Assembly (NCBI GenBank): GCA_958295665.1
Contig: OY282560.1
Span: 93,534,311-93,598,310 of the forward strand
DNA from: Tipula vernalis
Taxonomy: Eukaryota; Arthropoda; Insecta; Diptera; Tipulidae
Direction: 5' to 3'
DNA: 64,000 nucleotides
Shown: positions 1 through 10,318 of the stretch, piece by piece
How the letters are laid out: each line of letters begins with the position of its first letter
Numbering within the stretch: the stretch's first letter is position 1
Notes under the pieces: generated by a model
Seen by the model: only the letters and a program-made list of their open reading frames with translations
Databases searched by the model: none
Told to the model about the DNA's origin: nothing
Position numbers and translations under genes: made by a program

Positions 1-189
1 GTACCATGCCTAGCAAGTTCATCTGCCCTGCAGTTCCCCATGACGCCCGAGTGACCTGGGACCCAGACTACCTGGATATTGAAATGCTCCCCCATCTCAT
101 TTAGAGATGAGTGACAACTCAACGCCACCCGTGACGCCAAAGACACCGATTCTAACGACCGGATCGCCGCTTGATTGTCCACATAGATT
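1..189 (-). pseudogene. LOA-like non-LTR retrotransposon, RNase H part (window edge)
   Basis: The minus strand translates without a stop into the second half of a retrotransposon RNase H domain: it starts IYVDNQAAIRSLE, has VVWVPGHSG near the middle and ends NCRADELARHG at the window edge. The same reading frame resumes at 10319, so this is the downstream half of one element split by the Gypsy insertion at 190. The 3' end lies outside the window. The domain would degrade RNA in the RNA/DNA hybrid after reverse transcription. It closely resembles the plus-strand copy at 44.2-45.1 kb. The clade call (LOA, or another I-superfamily member with RNase H) is inference from domain order. Confidence 0.8.
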
Positions 190-1463
190 TGTTGTATATC
201 CGACCTTGAATTAACACAATTTTTATCCCATATTAAAAACAAAACGTAATAGTAATCATTCTTTACACATTCCATATAAGAATCCCCAACAACAAAAAAA
301 AGACAAATTAGCGTAATAACATTCTTTCGATAAAACTAAAACAACAACACGAAATTGTACAGAAAAATTATGAATAAACAAACCAAAATGTACACATATA
401 AATTAAACTTGAATACAAAACCAAACATTTAGGCGAATATTATAGTTGAGCGATTCCAATATAAAATGTATAAAGAAAATAAAATTTAAATATGCAAGTT
501 AGCAAAATAAAATATAGAACATTATAATACGATGAATTACACAAACAAAACCATAATACATTAAATTACACAAACAAAATCATAACACACTGAATTACAC
601 AAACAAAATCATAATACATTAAATTACAAGACATTGAATTACACCGACAAAATATAAAAATTGCTGAAACAATTATTCTAACACATCAAAACTATGAAAA
701 CCAAAACCGAATTTTTTAACAAATTAGCGAAAATATATTTTCTATCAAAGTACTGAAATAGCAAACCTTTCCTCTATCATCAAAATTGTTAGTGTAAAGT
801 AATAACAAAATTAGTATATAAACAAACAAAATTTGATGTAAGTTTCTCAGTCTAATTCAATATAATTCTCAGTCTAATTCAATATAATTCTCAGTCTATT
901 TCAATAAAACACTCAGTCAGTCTAATTAAATATATAAAACAGTTAAATTATAAATAAAGCACTCTCAATCTAATTAAATATATAAAACAGTTAAATTATA
1001 AATAAAGTCTTAGTCAATTTCAATAAAACACGCAGTCTAATTTAAACGGAGATAAACCAGCCGAGCATCCACACAATTTCATCATCTATGTAAGTATACA
1101 ACATCTCAACCAACCTACTAACACTTATCCAAAAAAGGTTCGAAAGACATTTAAGCTTAATCTACGCACGGCAAAGCGTAGAGGGTGATAAAAAAGTGCG
1201 TACGCACATACTCACCCATGACTTACTTGTCTCTTCGAATATCCGAATAGTAAACTAACATCGTGCAGAAATCTGCATTCTCTCATTACCAAGTCGAACA
1301 AACAATAGTTTCGGTAATAGCCCCCACCAGAGGTAAGCTCGAAACTATTGCATACTTCGATAAAAGACAGATAACGCACCAAACTACAATACACACAATA
1401 AATCGACCAAATAAACATACAATAAATTGACACTGTAGGCTAAAGTAGCTAAACATATACAAT
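190..1463 (+). repeat. 5' LTR of Gypsy-1
   Basis: It starts TGTTGTATATCCGACC and repeats at 9039. It contains short internal tandem repeats (534-621, 846-905 and a duplicated AATTAAATATATAAAACAG block at 919 and 968) and a TATATAAAC box near 811-820 that could serve transcription. The small minus-strand frame at 1212-1433 is duplicated exactly in the 3' LTR and is an incidental ORF. The 3' end was set by aligning with the 3' LTR; its last bases differ (CATATACAAT here, TATAATACAAT there). Confidence 0.92.
534..621 (+). repeat. Three 29-30 bp tandem repeats inside the 5' LTR
   Basis: The word AATTACACAAACAAAAYCATAA recurs at about 535, 564 and 593 with few differences. The same array is in the 3' LTR near 9383-9470. 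Arrays upstream of the TATA-like box are common in LTR U3 regions and may act as enhancer units; that role is inference. Confidence 0.75.
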
Positions 1464-1466
1464 AAA

Positions 1467-1483
1467 TGGCGCTGTAGAAATCG
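1467..1483 (+). other. Primer-binding-like site of Gypsy-1
   Basis: TGGCGCTGTAGAAATCG begins three bases after the 5' LTR. TGG is the complement of a tRNA CCA end, and TGGCG starts are usual for Ty3/Gypsy elements, which prime minus-strand DNA from a tRNA. I cannot say which tRNA matches. Confidence 0.6.
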
Positions 1484-1615
1484 TCCTGTAGCGATTAGTT
1501 AATAAGAACAAAGTTAGGAATAGGCAATAACCTCTAATCCGAAAAATCTGAAAACCGGGAAAAATTACTGTTTCGATAAACACATCAAAAATACAAAAGT
1601 GAAAGTGTAAACCAC

Positions 1616-3241
1616 ATGAACACGCCAGCATCAGCCGAAGTACCATCAGCAGAAGTAAAACAAGAAACTGCGCAAGAAGAAATAATTAAGAAATCGTCAG
1701 AATTACCACACTCACCAATAAAGCAGCAGTCCAACAATCAAGGAATACCGCAAGTTCACAAGACCCACAACAAAAATAAGCCCACAACGGAAGACGAAAA
1801 ACAGACAACAAAAACAACTGAAAGCAACAAAAGACTAAAACTAAAAGACATAGTAGGAGACATACCAAACATCCCAACAAGACCTTACAAACCAAAAACG
1901 ACAACAGAAACCACTGACACGCAAACCACAACCCAAAAAGTAATCCAAACGGACACCCACCACAAAGAAGAAATAAAAGACAAAAACCAAAACACGAACA
2001 TGAACGCACAACAAATACAAAAAGATGTAATCAACTACATCCCAGAATTCAACGGTGAGAACATGGCACAGAACCAAAATGAGTTGAGCAGATTCATAAA
2101 CTCTGCAGACAACATATACAGCAGCTTAGAAACAAAAGAGCACAAAGAGGTATTCAACAGATGCATAAAACTACGGCTGGCAGGTGAAGCTTACGCGAGG
2201 ATAAACAAAAGGCAAATAGACAACTATGAAACACTCAAGAAAATATTGGCGGAAATGTACACTAAAGTGAGTAGTCTAGAAGAGCTACAAAAGGGTTTTC
2301 TCGAAACAAAACAGAAATACGGAGAGACAGTCCGATGTTTCGGATACAGACTATGCGAGGCACTAGACCAATATAAAAAAGGATATATGAACAAATACAA
2401 GCGGAAAGACATAGATAACACCTACACGGAATATCTAAATGATACGGCAATCCAAATATTCAAAAGAGGTCTAAATAACATAATACTCAAAGAAAAGATA
2501 GCGACTCACAGAGCAAAAACCGTGGAAGAGATCTTAGACGAAACAGAAACAATAGAACAAATGCTACTTTTAACAATAAATATAGAACCCCAACCACAGG
2601 AAATAACACCGAACTCCAGAACACAAACAAACTACCTAACAGACTACACAAGACCACCACCGGTAATATGCAATTACTGCCAGAGGCCGAACCACACATA
2701 TAATGTATGTAGATCAAGGTTAGCGGCGCAACGAAACGCACAGTTCGCAAATCAAGGCACACGCCAACAATTTAACAGTTACGGAAACAACTATAACAAA
2801 CCGAACACACCGCAAACCACACAAAATAATTTCATACCGAGAACATTCAATAACAATAACGGATACCAAACCCAACCCCAAAACAACTTTACACAATACA
2901 GGCAACCTCAACAAAGAAAGAACTATGAACCAAAATACTGTTCGCACTGTAAGACAACAACAGGGCATACGTTTAATGAATGTAGGAGCAAATTTTTTAA
3001 TCAGAAATCATATAACACAAATGACTACCCTCGACAGAATCATACTCAAAACAACTATCAACATAGACAACCAAACTCGAGCGGATATCCGCAACAGCAA
3101 CAAAACATTGAACACTTAGAAAAGGAACTTAATAAATTAAGAATAAATCAAATCATACCCCAGCAACAAAATTCGACTCATCCACATCTACAAACAATCG
3201 AACATGAATCGGAAAACTCCAACGGATCCAACCAGCAGTAG
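1616..3241 (+). CDS. gag: Gag polyprotein of Gypsy-1
   Basis: An intact 541-residue frame starting at a real ATG (ACCACATGAAC). The first 135 residues are rich in Thr, Gln, Lys and Asn and probably disordered. Residues about 140-330 form an alpha-helical capsid-like segment beginning YIPEFNGEN. Two retroviral-type zinc knuckles follow: C352 to C365 (CNYCQRPNHTYNVC, CX2CX4HX4C) and C442 to C456 (CSHCKTTTGHTFNEC, CX2CX5HX4C), separated by a Gln/Asn-rich linker. Gag would assemble the cytoplasmic particle and bind the element RNA through the knuckles. Pol follows in the -1 frame. The frame is uninterrupted, unlike every other gag in this window. The coding strand is strongly A-rich. Confidence 0.92.
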   Translation: MNTPASAEVPSAEVKQETAQEEIIKKSSELPHSPIKQQSNNQGIPQVHKTHNKNKPTTEDEKQTTKTTESNKRLKLKDIVGDIPNIPTRPYKPKTTTETTDTQTTTQKVIQTDTHHKEEIKDKNQNTNMNAQQIQKDVINYIPEFNGENMAQNQNELSRFINSADNIYSSLETKEHKEVFNRCIKLRLAGEAYARINKRQIDNYETLKKILAEMYTKVSSLEELQKGFLETKQKYGETVRCFGYRLCEALDQYKKGYMNKYKRKDIDNTYTEYLNDTAIQIFKRGLNNIILKEKIATHRAKTVEEILDETETIEQMLLLTINIEPQPQEITPNSRTQTNYLTDYTRPPPVICNYCQRPNHTYNVCRSRLAAQRNAQFANQGTRQQFNSYGNNYNKPNTPQTTQNNFIPRTFNNNNGYQTQPQNNFTQYRQPQQRKNYEPKYCSHCKTTTGHTFNECRSKFFNQKSYNTNDYPRQNHTQNNYQHRQPNSSGYPQQQQNIEHLEKELNKLRINQIIPQQQNSTHPHLQTIEHESENSNGSNQQ

Positions 3242-3255
3242 GAGAGCCGCCGCAG

Positions 3256-6200
3256 TTGGGTCCCACCACAAATAATAAACTACCACAGAAAAGCAATCAA
3301 ATGGAACATGAAAACTATACTCTCCAAATGGGATGCATTCCAGAAATGTACCTAAATTTCGCAAAAACAAAGGGTCCAGACACCCAAATTCAAATCAATC
3401 AAAAGGGTCCAGACACCCAAAATCAAAATAATCAAAAGGGTCCAGACACCCAAAATCAAAATAATCAAAAGGGTCCAGACACCCAAAATCAAAATAATCA
3501 AAAGGGTCCAGACACCCAAAATCAAAATAATCAAAAGGGTCCAAGCATCCAGAAACAAGCGAAACAAAATAATTTAGTTATAAGAAATCAAAAAGAACGG
3601 AAAATAATTTCAAATGTAGCAAAGAAACAAAAGGAGAATGATGTGAAAGGAAACTCGTCGCAGAACGAGGCATTTTCCACACATATAATTCAAATTTTAT
3701 CATTATTGAGAATAATGTTCTTGCACATAAAATTAATTTTCATTCAAAAGCAAAATATTTTTACAAAACTAATATCAAACAAATTAGAGATAACCAACAA
3801 AATTGCGAAAACAAAATTTAAGGAAAAAGTAGAATTAATACACAACAAAATCAAAGGAAAACATAAGGTGAAATTCAAGCATCGGATAAAATTAATCAAC
3901 ACCGGAACAAATCAAACAGATAACAATCAAACATATAACTTGGAAAAACTCTTTGAAATACAATCTCCAAACACTCAAAAAAAGATAAACCTAGCATCAA
4001 ATTACAAGATAAATAGAGACACCATATCACCTAAAGTTGGTAACAAACAACCAAACTTACTCTTGGATTCAGGAGCAGATGTATCACTTATAAAAGAAAA
4101 TTTAATCGAAAACTACAATGTGGACATAACAGATACAGTAAATTTAACAGGAATAGGTAAAGGAGTAGTCACAACCAAAGGAGCAATCATATTAGAACTA
4201 AAATTGAACGATAATTTAACAGTCAAACACAAATTCCATAAAGTTTCAAACCAATTCCAAATTATAGAAGACGGTATAATAGGTAGAGATTTCTTTGACA
4301 AATTTAAAGTGGATATACTATATAGTACCAATCAGTTAAAGTTAGGATCAAACCTTATAAGTTTCTCAAATCTTACAAAAAACACAGTCGAACTACCTGC
4401 ACGGAGCGAAACTGTGGTAGAAATCCAAACGCATACGAACCAATTATGCATATGTTCAGCTAGCGAAATTCAGACTGGAATATTCATTCCTCACATGCTC
4501 CTACAACCAAAAAACTACAAAGCTAGAATCATAATAGCAAACACATTACCGCACAATACAAAAATACAAAATTTTCAACCAGAAATAGATATAATCACTG
4601 AATACCCAATCGATAATGCTACACAACGCAAAGAAAATGACCGTATAGAAACCATAGTACAAACAATAACAGAAAATCTGGACAAATCAAATAACGTAGA
4701 AGAAAACATGACCGTACTAGATCTCTGTCTCAAATATCAGGATATATTTTATATTGGAGGCGACAAATTAACAAGCGTAAAAGGCGTACAACATGATATA
4801 AACCTATATACAGACTCCAAACCTATCCATATGCAAAGATACAGACTTCCTCAAACACAAAAGAATGAAATCAATAAACAAGTAGCAGATATGTTAGCAG
4901 AAGGCAAAATTCAGCCAAGTATAAGTCCTTTTAGCAGTCCATTATTAGCAGTACCTAAAAAACCTGACAAAGATGGAATACCGAAATGGCGAATAGTTGT
5001 AGACTTCAGAAAATTGAATGAAATCACAATAGGTGATTCATTCCCACTTCCAAATATTAATGACATCCTTGACCAACTAGGTCACGCACAATATTTTTCA
5101 ACATTAGATATGGCCAGCGGATACCATCAGATCGAAATGAATCCAAAAGACTCCTACAAAACAGCCTTCAGCACGGACTATGGCCACTTCGAATTCACAC
5201 GAATGCCATTTGGTTTAAAGAACTCTCAGGCCACATTTCAAAGAATGATAAACAACATTCTACGCGGGTTCCAAGGTTTAAAGGGATTCGTATACCTTGA
5301 TGATGTCATTATTTACGGGAAAAATTTAAATGACCATAATACCAAGTTAACGGAAGTTTTCAATATTTGCAGAGAAAATAATCTTAAACTACAATGCACA
5401 AAGTGCAAATTCCTAAGAAAAGAAATAACATTCCTGGGACATTTAATAACCCCAGAGGGTATCAAACCAAATCCTACCACTACCCAAGCCGTACAAGACT
5501 TCCCAACTCCACGAAATATTAAAGAAACCCAGTCATTTTTAGGATTAGCAAATTATTACAGACGTTTCATTCCTAGATTTTCGGAAATTGCCGAACCATT
5601 ATCCAAACTCACACGGAAAGGCACGATATTTAACTTTTCAGAAAACTGTGAAAAAGCATTATCCTCATTAAAAAATAGTTTAATTAACCCCCCAATCCTT
5701 AAGTACCCAGATATGACGCGCCCGTTTACGTTAACTACTGATGCTAGTGACTATAGTTTAGGTGCGGTATTATCACAAATTTACCAATCCGGAGAATTCC
5801 CAATAGCCTACGCAAGTAGAGCACTCGGTAAATCAGAAAGGAACTATTCCACTATTGAAAAGGAGATGTTAGCTATCTATTGGGCGGTAAATAACTTCAG
5901 GCCTTACCTCTACGGTAGGAAATTCACTATTATAACAGATCATAAACCCCTTACCGGAAATTTAACCAAGATACCTAATCGAATTCTAAAATGGAATTTG
6001 AAATTATCGGAATACAATTTTGAAATCGTTCATAAGTCGGGTAAACTAAACACCAATGCTGACGCATTAAGCAGAATTAAACACAAAGAGATTAAAGTAT
6101 TAACAAGAGCACAAGATAAAGCATTAAAAGAAAAAACAGAAACACTCCAAAATATTAATCAAAACATTCCAATTGAAAACATTAATCAAAAATCGATAAA

Positions 6201-7257
6201 CAATAAAATAGAAGTAGTTCATGATGTAAAGAAAAGACAACAAATATTATCGGAATACCATAACTTACCACTAGGAGGTCATGCAGGCACATGGCGGACA
6301 TACAAGCGAATTAAAATGTTATACTACTGGCCAAAAATGTTATTAGATATAAATAGGCACATCCGCAAATGCTATGAATGCAAAAGAAACAAATGCCACC
6401 GGCAAACACGAGCCCCACTTCAAATCACTTCCACATCTGAGTACCCATTCCAAAGAGTAGCATTTGACATCGTAGGTCCCCTACCCAAAACTGAAAAATC
6501 AAACGTCTACCTTCTCACATTCCAAGACGACTTGTCTAAATTTTCGGGAGCAATCCCAATTCCCAACCAAGAAGCCAACACAGTAGCAAAAGCCCTATGC
6601 GAGCAGTATATCACCAAATACGGTATTCCCCAAAAAATCCTGACAGATCAAGGCAGCAACTTCATGAGCAAATCTTTTAATGAAGTGTGCAAATTATTAA
6701 AACTTAAACACATCACCACAACAGCATACCACCCTCAAACAAACGGAGCTCTCGAAAAGTCCCATAACACATTGAAGGAATATCTCAGAACCTTTACAGA
6801 TATCGATAAACAAAATTGGGACGAAATGTGCCACTATGCAATATTTGTGTATAATACTACACCCCACTGTTCAACAAACTACACACCTCATGAACTGGTA
6901 TATGGAAGACCAGCTCTCATTCCAAGCGCTGTCAAAAAAGACCCAGAACCTGTCTACAATTTCGACGATTACGTCACAGAACTCAAATCAAGACTCAGAC
7001 TCGCACACGCCATTGCCAGAGAAAACATAAACAAGAAGAAAAGTATAACCAAACGACAGTACGATAAAAAAATTAACCCCATCGACATAAAACAAAATGA
7101 CCTTGTATGGTTAAGAAACGAAGCGCGAAGAACAAAACAAGAACCACTGTGGCTAGGACCGTATAAAGTAATAAATACAGACTCACAAACCAACACGACA
7201 ATACAGATAAACAATAAACTGGTAAAAGTGCACAACAATCGTCTAATAAAAAATTAA
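3256..7257 (+). CDS. pol: Pol polyprotein of Gypsy-1 (PR-RT-RNase H-IN)
   Basis: An intact 1,333-residue frame. It has an aspartic protease (LLDSGADVSLI, catalytic Asp271), reverse transcriptase with YLDD at 680-683, and RNase H (TDASDYSLGAVL from about 828; TDHKPLTG). Integrase has an HHCC zinc site from His1002 and a catalytic triad Asp1071-Asp1131-Glu1167, spacing D59D35E. The first codon of the open stretch after 3256 is TTG, so there is no natural ATG here. The frame is open from 3208 and overlaps gag by about 34 nt in the -1 phase, so Pol is probably made by -1 frameshifting near 3208-3241. The N-terminal 260 residues before the protease carry six 11-residue repeats and are unusual. All catalytic residues I checked are present. 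Confidence 0.92.
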   Translation: MGPTTNNKLPQKSNQMEHENYTLQMGCIPEMYLNFAKTKGPDTQIQINQKGPDTQNQNNQKGPDTQNQNNQKGPDTQNQNNQKGPDTQNQNNQKGPSIQKQAKQNNLVIRNQKERKIISNVAKKQKENDVKGNSSQNEAFSTHIIQILSLLRIMFLHIKLIFIQKQNIFTKLISNKLEITNKIAKTKFKEKVELIHNKIKGKHKVKFKHRIKLINTGTNQTDNNQTYNLEKLFEIQSPNTQKKINLASNYKINRDTISPKVGNKQPNLLLDSGADVSLIKENLIENYNVDITDTVNLTGIGKGVVTTKGAIILELKLNDNLTVKHKFHKVSNQFQIIEDGIIGRDFFDKFKVDILYSTNQLKLGSNLISFSNLTKNTVELPARSETVVEIQTHTNQLCICSASEIQTGIFIPHMLLQPKNYKARIIIANTLPHNTKIQNFQPEIDIITEYPIDNATQRKENDRIETIVQTITENLDKSNNVEENMTVLDLCLKYQDIFYIGGDKLTSVKGVQHDINLYTDSKPIHMQRYRLPQTQKNEINKQVADMLAEGKIQPSISPFSSPLLAVPKKPDKDGIPKWRIVVDFRKLNEITIGDSFPLPNINDILDQLGHAQYFSTLDMASGYHQIEMNPKDSYKTAFSTDYGHFEFTRMPFGLKNSQATFQRMINNILRGFQGLKGFVYLDDVIIYGKNLNDHNTKLTEVFNICRENNLKLQCTKCKFLRKEITFLGHLITPEGIKPNPTTTQAVQDFPTPRNIKETQSFLGLANYYRRFIPRFSEIAEPLSKLTRKGTIFNFSENCEKALSSLKNSLINPPILKYPDMTRPFTLTTDASDYSLGAVLSQIYQSGEFPIAYASRALGKSERNYSTIEKEMLAIYWAVNNFRPYLYGRKFTIITDHKPLTGNLTKIPNRILKWNLKLSEYNFEIVHKSGKLNTNADALSRIKHKEIKVLTRAQDKALKEKTETLQNINQNIPIENINQKSINNKIEVVHDVKKRQQILSEYHNLPLGGHAGTWRTYKRIKMLYYWPKMLLDINRHIRKCYECKRNKCHRQTRAPLQITSTSEYPFQRVAFDIVGPLPKTEKSNVYLLTFQDDLSKFSGAIPIPNQEANTVAKALCEQYITKYGIPQKILTDQGSNFMSKSFNEVCKLLKLKHITTTAYHPQTNGALEKSHNTLKEYLRTFTDIDKQNWDEMCHYAIFVYNTTPHCSTNYTPHELVYGRPALIPSAVKKDPEPVYNFDDYVTELKSRLRLAHAIARENINKKKSITKRQYDKKINPIDIKQNDLVWLRNEARRTKQEPLWLGPYKVINTDSQTNTTIQINNKLVKVHNNRLIKN
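3370..3567 (+). repeat. Six 33-bp in-frame tandem repeats in Pol
   Basis: Six consecutive 33-bp units encode KGPDTQNQNNQ or close variants (residues 39-104 of the pol frame). Units 2-5 look identical at the nucleotide level; units 1 and 6 have drifted. The unit length is a multiple of three, so copy number can change without breaking the frame. Function unknown; probably a flexible linker between Gag and protease. Confidence 0.93.
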
Positions 7258-9024
7258 AATTTAAAAGAGAAAATTAACCGACATATGTAAAACCTTCCAA
7301 CAGAATGGAACAGAGCCATGACCAGGTCAAGAAATAGAAAACAAAAGAAAAATACTGAAATAATAATAAACAGTAGCGGGCTCACCCACAACTATAGAAA
7401 CAGAACATTACAAACCTATCGTAGTATCAGAAGAGAACGACACAGACACACCTAACACAGAACCAACAGACAAAACAGACAAACTAGAAAAATAAACAGA
7501 AAAGCAAACCCGAGGCAACAACGTTTGAAAAAATAATCTAAAAACAATGATAAACGCTTTTTCCCTCATGTATAAAGCACTACTAACAAACATGAGAGAA
7601 CAAGAAAACATAATTCGGCATTAAACTAATTCAAAATTAAACTAACACAAATTAAAATAAGACACCTAGGTAATAACTAAACATAGAAAGAACATTAAAA
7701 TCATAGTACATAAGAAAACCAATAGATCAAAAAAAAAAAAAAAAAAAAAAATATATAAGCAAAAATATAACCTAAATTCAATTACTCATGACTAAAAAGA
7801 AATAAATTGCAAAATTACATCATAAATTCGTAGACTCAATAAAACAATCTATATTTTTATATAAAGCACAAAAATTTTTTCCTTTTTAAAAAAATCAAAA
7901 GTAGCAATACTAATGTACAAGAATAAACAAAGCTAATGCATAAATACAAATTAGAGTAAGAAAAACTAACCTAATAATAATATAAAAATGGAGACAGACC
8001 TCAAACACAGAAACAACAACGGAAGCAACGACATCGGTAGAAAGAGAAAGAGGAAGAACAGACGGGAGCATCTTGATGAAGACAAAAAAAAAAAAAAAAA
8101 AAAAAGACAACAACAACAGGACAACAGAACATCAGAGCCTAATCTAAACAAGATAGGTGAATCTGAAACAAAGTTTCAGATGAATAATTCTGCAACTCAC
8201 AAAACCCAACATAACAACAGACGCAAAAGAACAAAGAAACTGAAAGATAATGGAACAGAACAACGCACCACCGACATACTACTAGGCACCCTCAGAAACT
8301 AAACACAGGGAAAACAAGACCCTATAGTAAATAAATAAATAAACAAATAAATAAAAAATCAAAACACAATAAACAAAAAATGAACAACTTAAAAATGACA
8401 TGACGTAGAAAACAAGAAAAACAAGACCCCATAATAAGCAAATAAAAAATATATAACAACCATTAATAATAACAATAATAACAATAATAATGAAAATAGC
8501 AAACATAAAATAACGTCATAACGACTACAACGGCACCTTAATAATGACATGATTTAATAAACAAAAAATAAATAAATAAATAAATATATAGCACAATAAT
8601 GAAAAACATCGATAATATTAATAAAATAACAAAAAAAAAAAAAAAAAAGAAAAACATTCTGAGACATTATCAAAAGCCATGACCAATACCATTCAACGAA
8701 AAACAGTTACCCATTCGACGCAGATGCGAGATCAGGACAAATATCATCCACTAAGAACACCTCGAAAGATGTCAACTACAAAATGTTTAACTCAATATGC
8801 AGAATAAACAATAGACAACAACAAGAAAAACTACAGAGAAACCCACACAAACAGAAAATGATGTCTAACAACCAAACCAAAATTTCCAGACTCCAATTAC
8901 AAATAATAATTAAATTACTAACAATAGAATTAAACTAAAAATTGCTCAACAAATAAACCTAGATATAAGCACACAACTATATCATACGATAAATGAAAAT
9001 TCCCTTCTGAAATTTTCACTCCCC
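7258..9024 (+). other. 3' non-coding region of Gypsy-1 (no env recognised)
   Basis: These 1.77 kb between pol and the 3' LTR are very A-rich and broken by stops in all frames. The longest sense frame (7988-8302, ATG start, 104 residues) is almost wholly Lys/Arg/Asn/Gln with a poly-Lys run from an A-tract. It has no signal peptide or membrane segment, so I do not call it an envelope protein. Poly-A tracts lie at 7730-7750, 8086-8105 and 8631-8648. Envelope-bearing Gypsy relatives keep their third frame here; this copy has either lost it or never had one. Confidence 0.7.
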
Positions 9025-9037
9025 AAAAGAGGAAGGT
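9025..9037 (+). other. Polypurine tract of Gypsy-1
   Basis: AAAAGAGGAAGG lies directly before the TGTTG start of the 3' LTR (one or two bases between). This purine run would prime plus-strand DNA synthesis. The position fits exactly. Confidence 0.75.
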
Positions 9038-9038
9038 A

Positions 9039-10313
9039 TGTTGTATATCCGACCTTGAATTAACACAATTTTTATCCCATATTAAAAACAAAACGTAATA
9101 GTAATCATTCTTTACACATTCCATATAAGAATCCCCAACAACAAAAAAAAGACAAATTAGCGTAATAACATTCTTTCGATAAAACTAAAACAACAACACG
9201 AAATTGTACAGAAAAATTATGAATAAACAAACCAAAATGTACACATATAAATTAAACTTGAATACAAAACCAAACATTTAGGCGAATATTATAGTTGAGC
9301 GATTCCAATATAAAATGTATAAAGAAAATAAAATTTAAATATGCAAGTTAGCAAAATAAAATATAGAACATTATAATACGATGAATTACACAAACAAAAC
9401 CATAATACATTAAATTACACAAACAAAATCATAACACACTGAATTACACAAACAAAATCATAATACATTAAATTACAAGACATTGAATTACACCGACAAA
9501 ATATAAAAATTGCTGAAACAATTATTCTAACACATCAAAACTATGAAAACCAAAACCGAATTTTTTAACAAATTAGCGAAAATATATTTTCTATCAAAGT
9601 ACTGAAATAGCAAACCTTTCCTCTATCATCAAAATTGTTAGTGTAAAGTAATAACAAAATTAGTATATAAACAAACAAAATTTGATGTAAGTTTCTCAGT
9701 CTAATTCAATATAATTCTCAGTCTAATTCAATATAATTCTCAGTCTATTTCAATAAAACACTCAGTCAGTCTAATTAAATATATAAAACAGTTAAATTAT
9801 AAATAAAGCACTCTCAATCTAATTAAATATATAAAACAGTTAAATTATAAATAAAGTCTTAGTCAATTTCAATAAAACACGCAGTCTAATTTAAACGGAG
9901 ATAAACCAGCCGAGCATCCACACAATTTCATCATCTATGTAAGTATACAACATCTCAACCAACCTACTAACACTTATCCAAAAAAGGTTCGAAAGACATT
10001 TAAGCTTAATCTACGCACGGCAAAGCGTAGAGGGTGATAAAAAAGTGCGTACGCACATACTCACCCATGACTTACTTGTCTCTTCGAATATCCGAATAGT
10101 AAACTAACATCGTGCAGAAATCTGCATTCTCTCATTACCAAGTCGAACAAACAATAGTTTCGGTAATAGCCCCCACCAGAGGTAAGCTCGAAACTATTGC
10201 ATACTTCGATAAAAGACAGATAACGCACCAAACTACAATACACACAATAAATCGACCAAATAAACATACAATAAATTGACACTGTAGGCTAAAGTAGCTA
10301 AATATAATACAAT
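9039..10313 (+). repeat. 3' LTR of Gypsy-1
   Basis: Repeats 190-1463 with no difference I could find until the last dozen bases. It is followed by AGATT, then by minus-strand LOA-like RNase H codons that rejoin in frame with those at 1-189. Confidence 0.92.
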
Positions 10314-10318
10314 AGATT

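Larger units (their letters stand above)
190..10313 (+). mobile_element. Gypsy-1: full-length Ty3/Gypsy LTR retrotransposon
   Basis: A complete 10.1-kb element. Two direct repeats of about 1,274 bp (190-1463 and 9039-10313) bracket a primer-binding-like site, an intact gag frame (1616-3241), an intact pol frame (3256-7257), a 1.8-kb non-coding 3' region and a polypurine tract at 9025-9037. The insertion split the RNase H codons of a LOA-like element. AGATT precedes the 5' LTR (185-189) and follows the 3' LTR (10314-10318), giving a 5-bp target duplication, though the exact 3' LTR edge is slightly ambiguous. The two LTRs look identical by eye apart from the last dozen bases, which with intact frames points to a recent insertion. 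Integrase after RNase H fixes the Ty3/Gypsy order. I do not name a lineage. Confidence 0.93.

Noticed and set aside
1212..1433. 73-codon minus-strand frame repeated at 10061-10282
   Set aside because: It lies in both LTRs and is identical only because the LTRs are; Cys/Tyr-rich with no homology.
1686..2077. Minus-strand frames opposite gag
   Set aside because: Cys/Leu/Phe-rich antisense of the A-rich gag sequence.
7910..8151. Phe-rich minus-strand ORFs
   Set aside because: Antisense of poly-A tracts.
7258..9038. Envelope gene of Gypsy-1
   Set aside because: No signal peptide, membrane segment or cleavage motif in any frame, and stops throughout.
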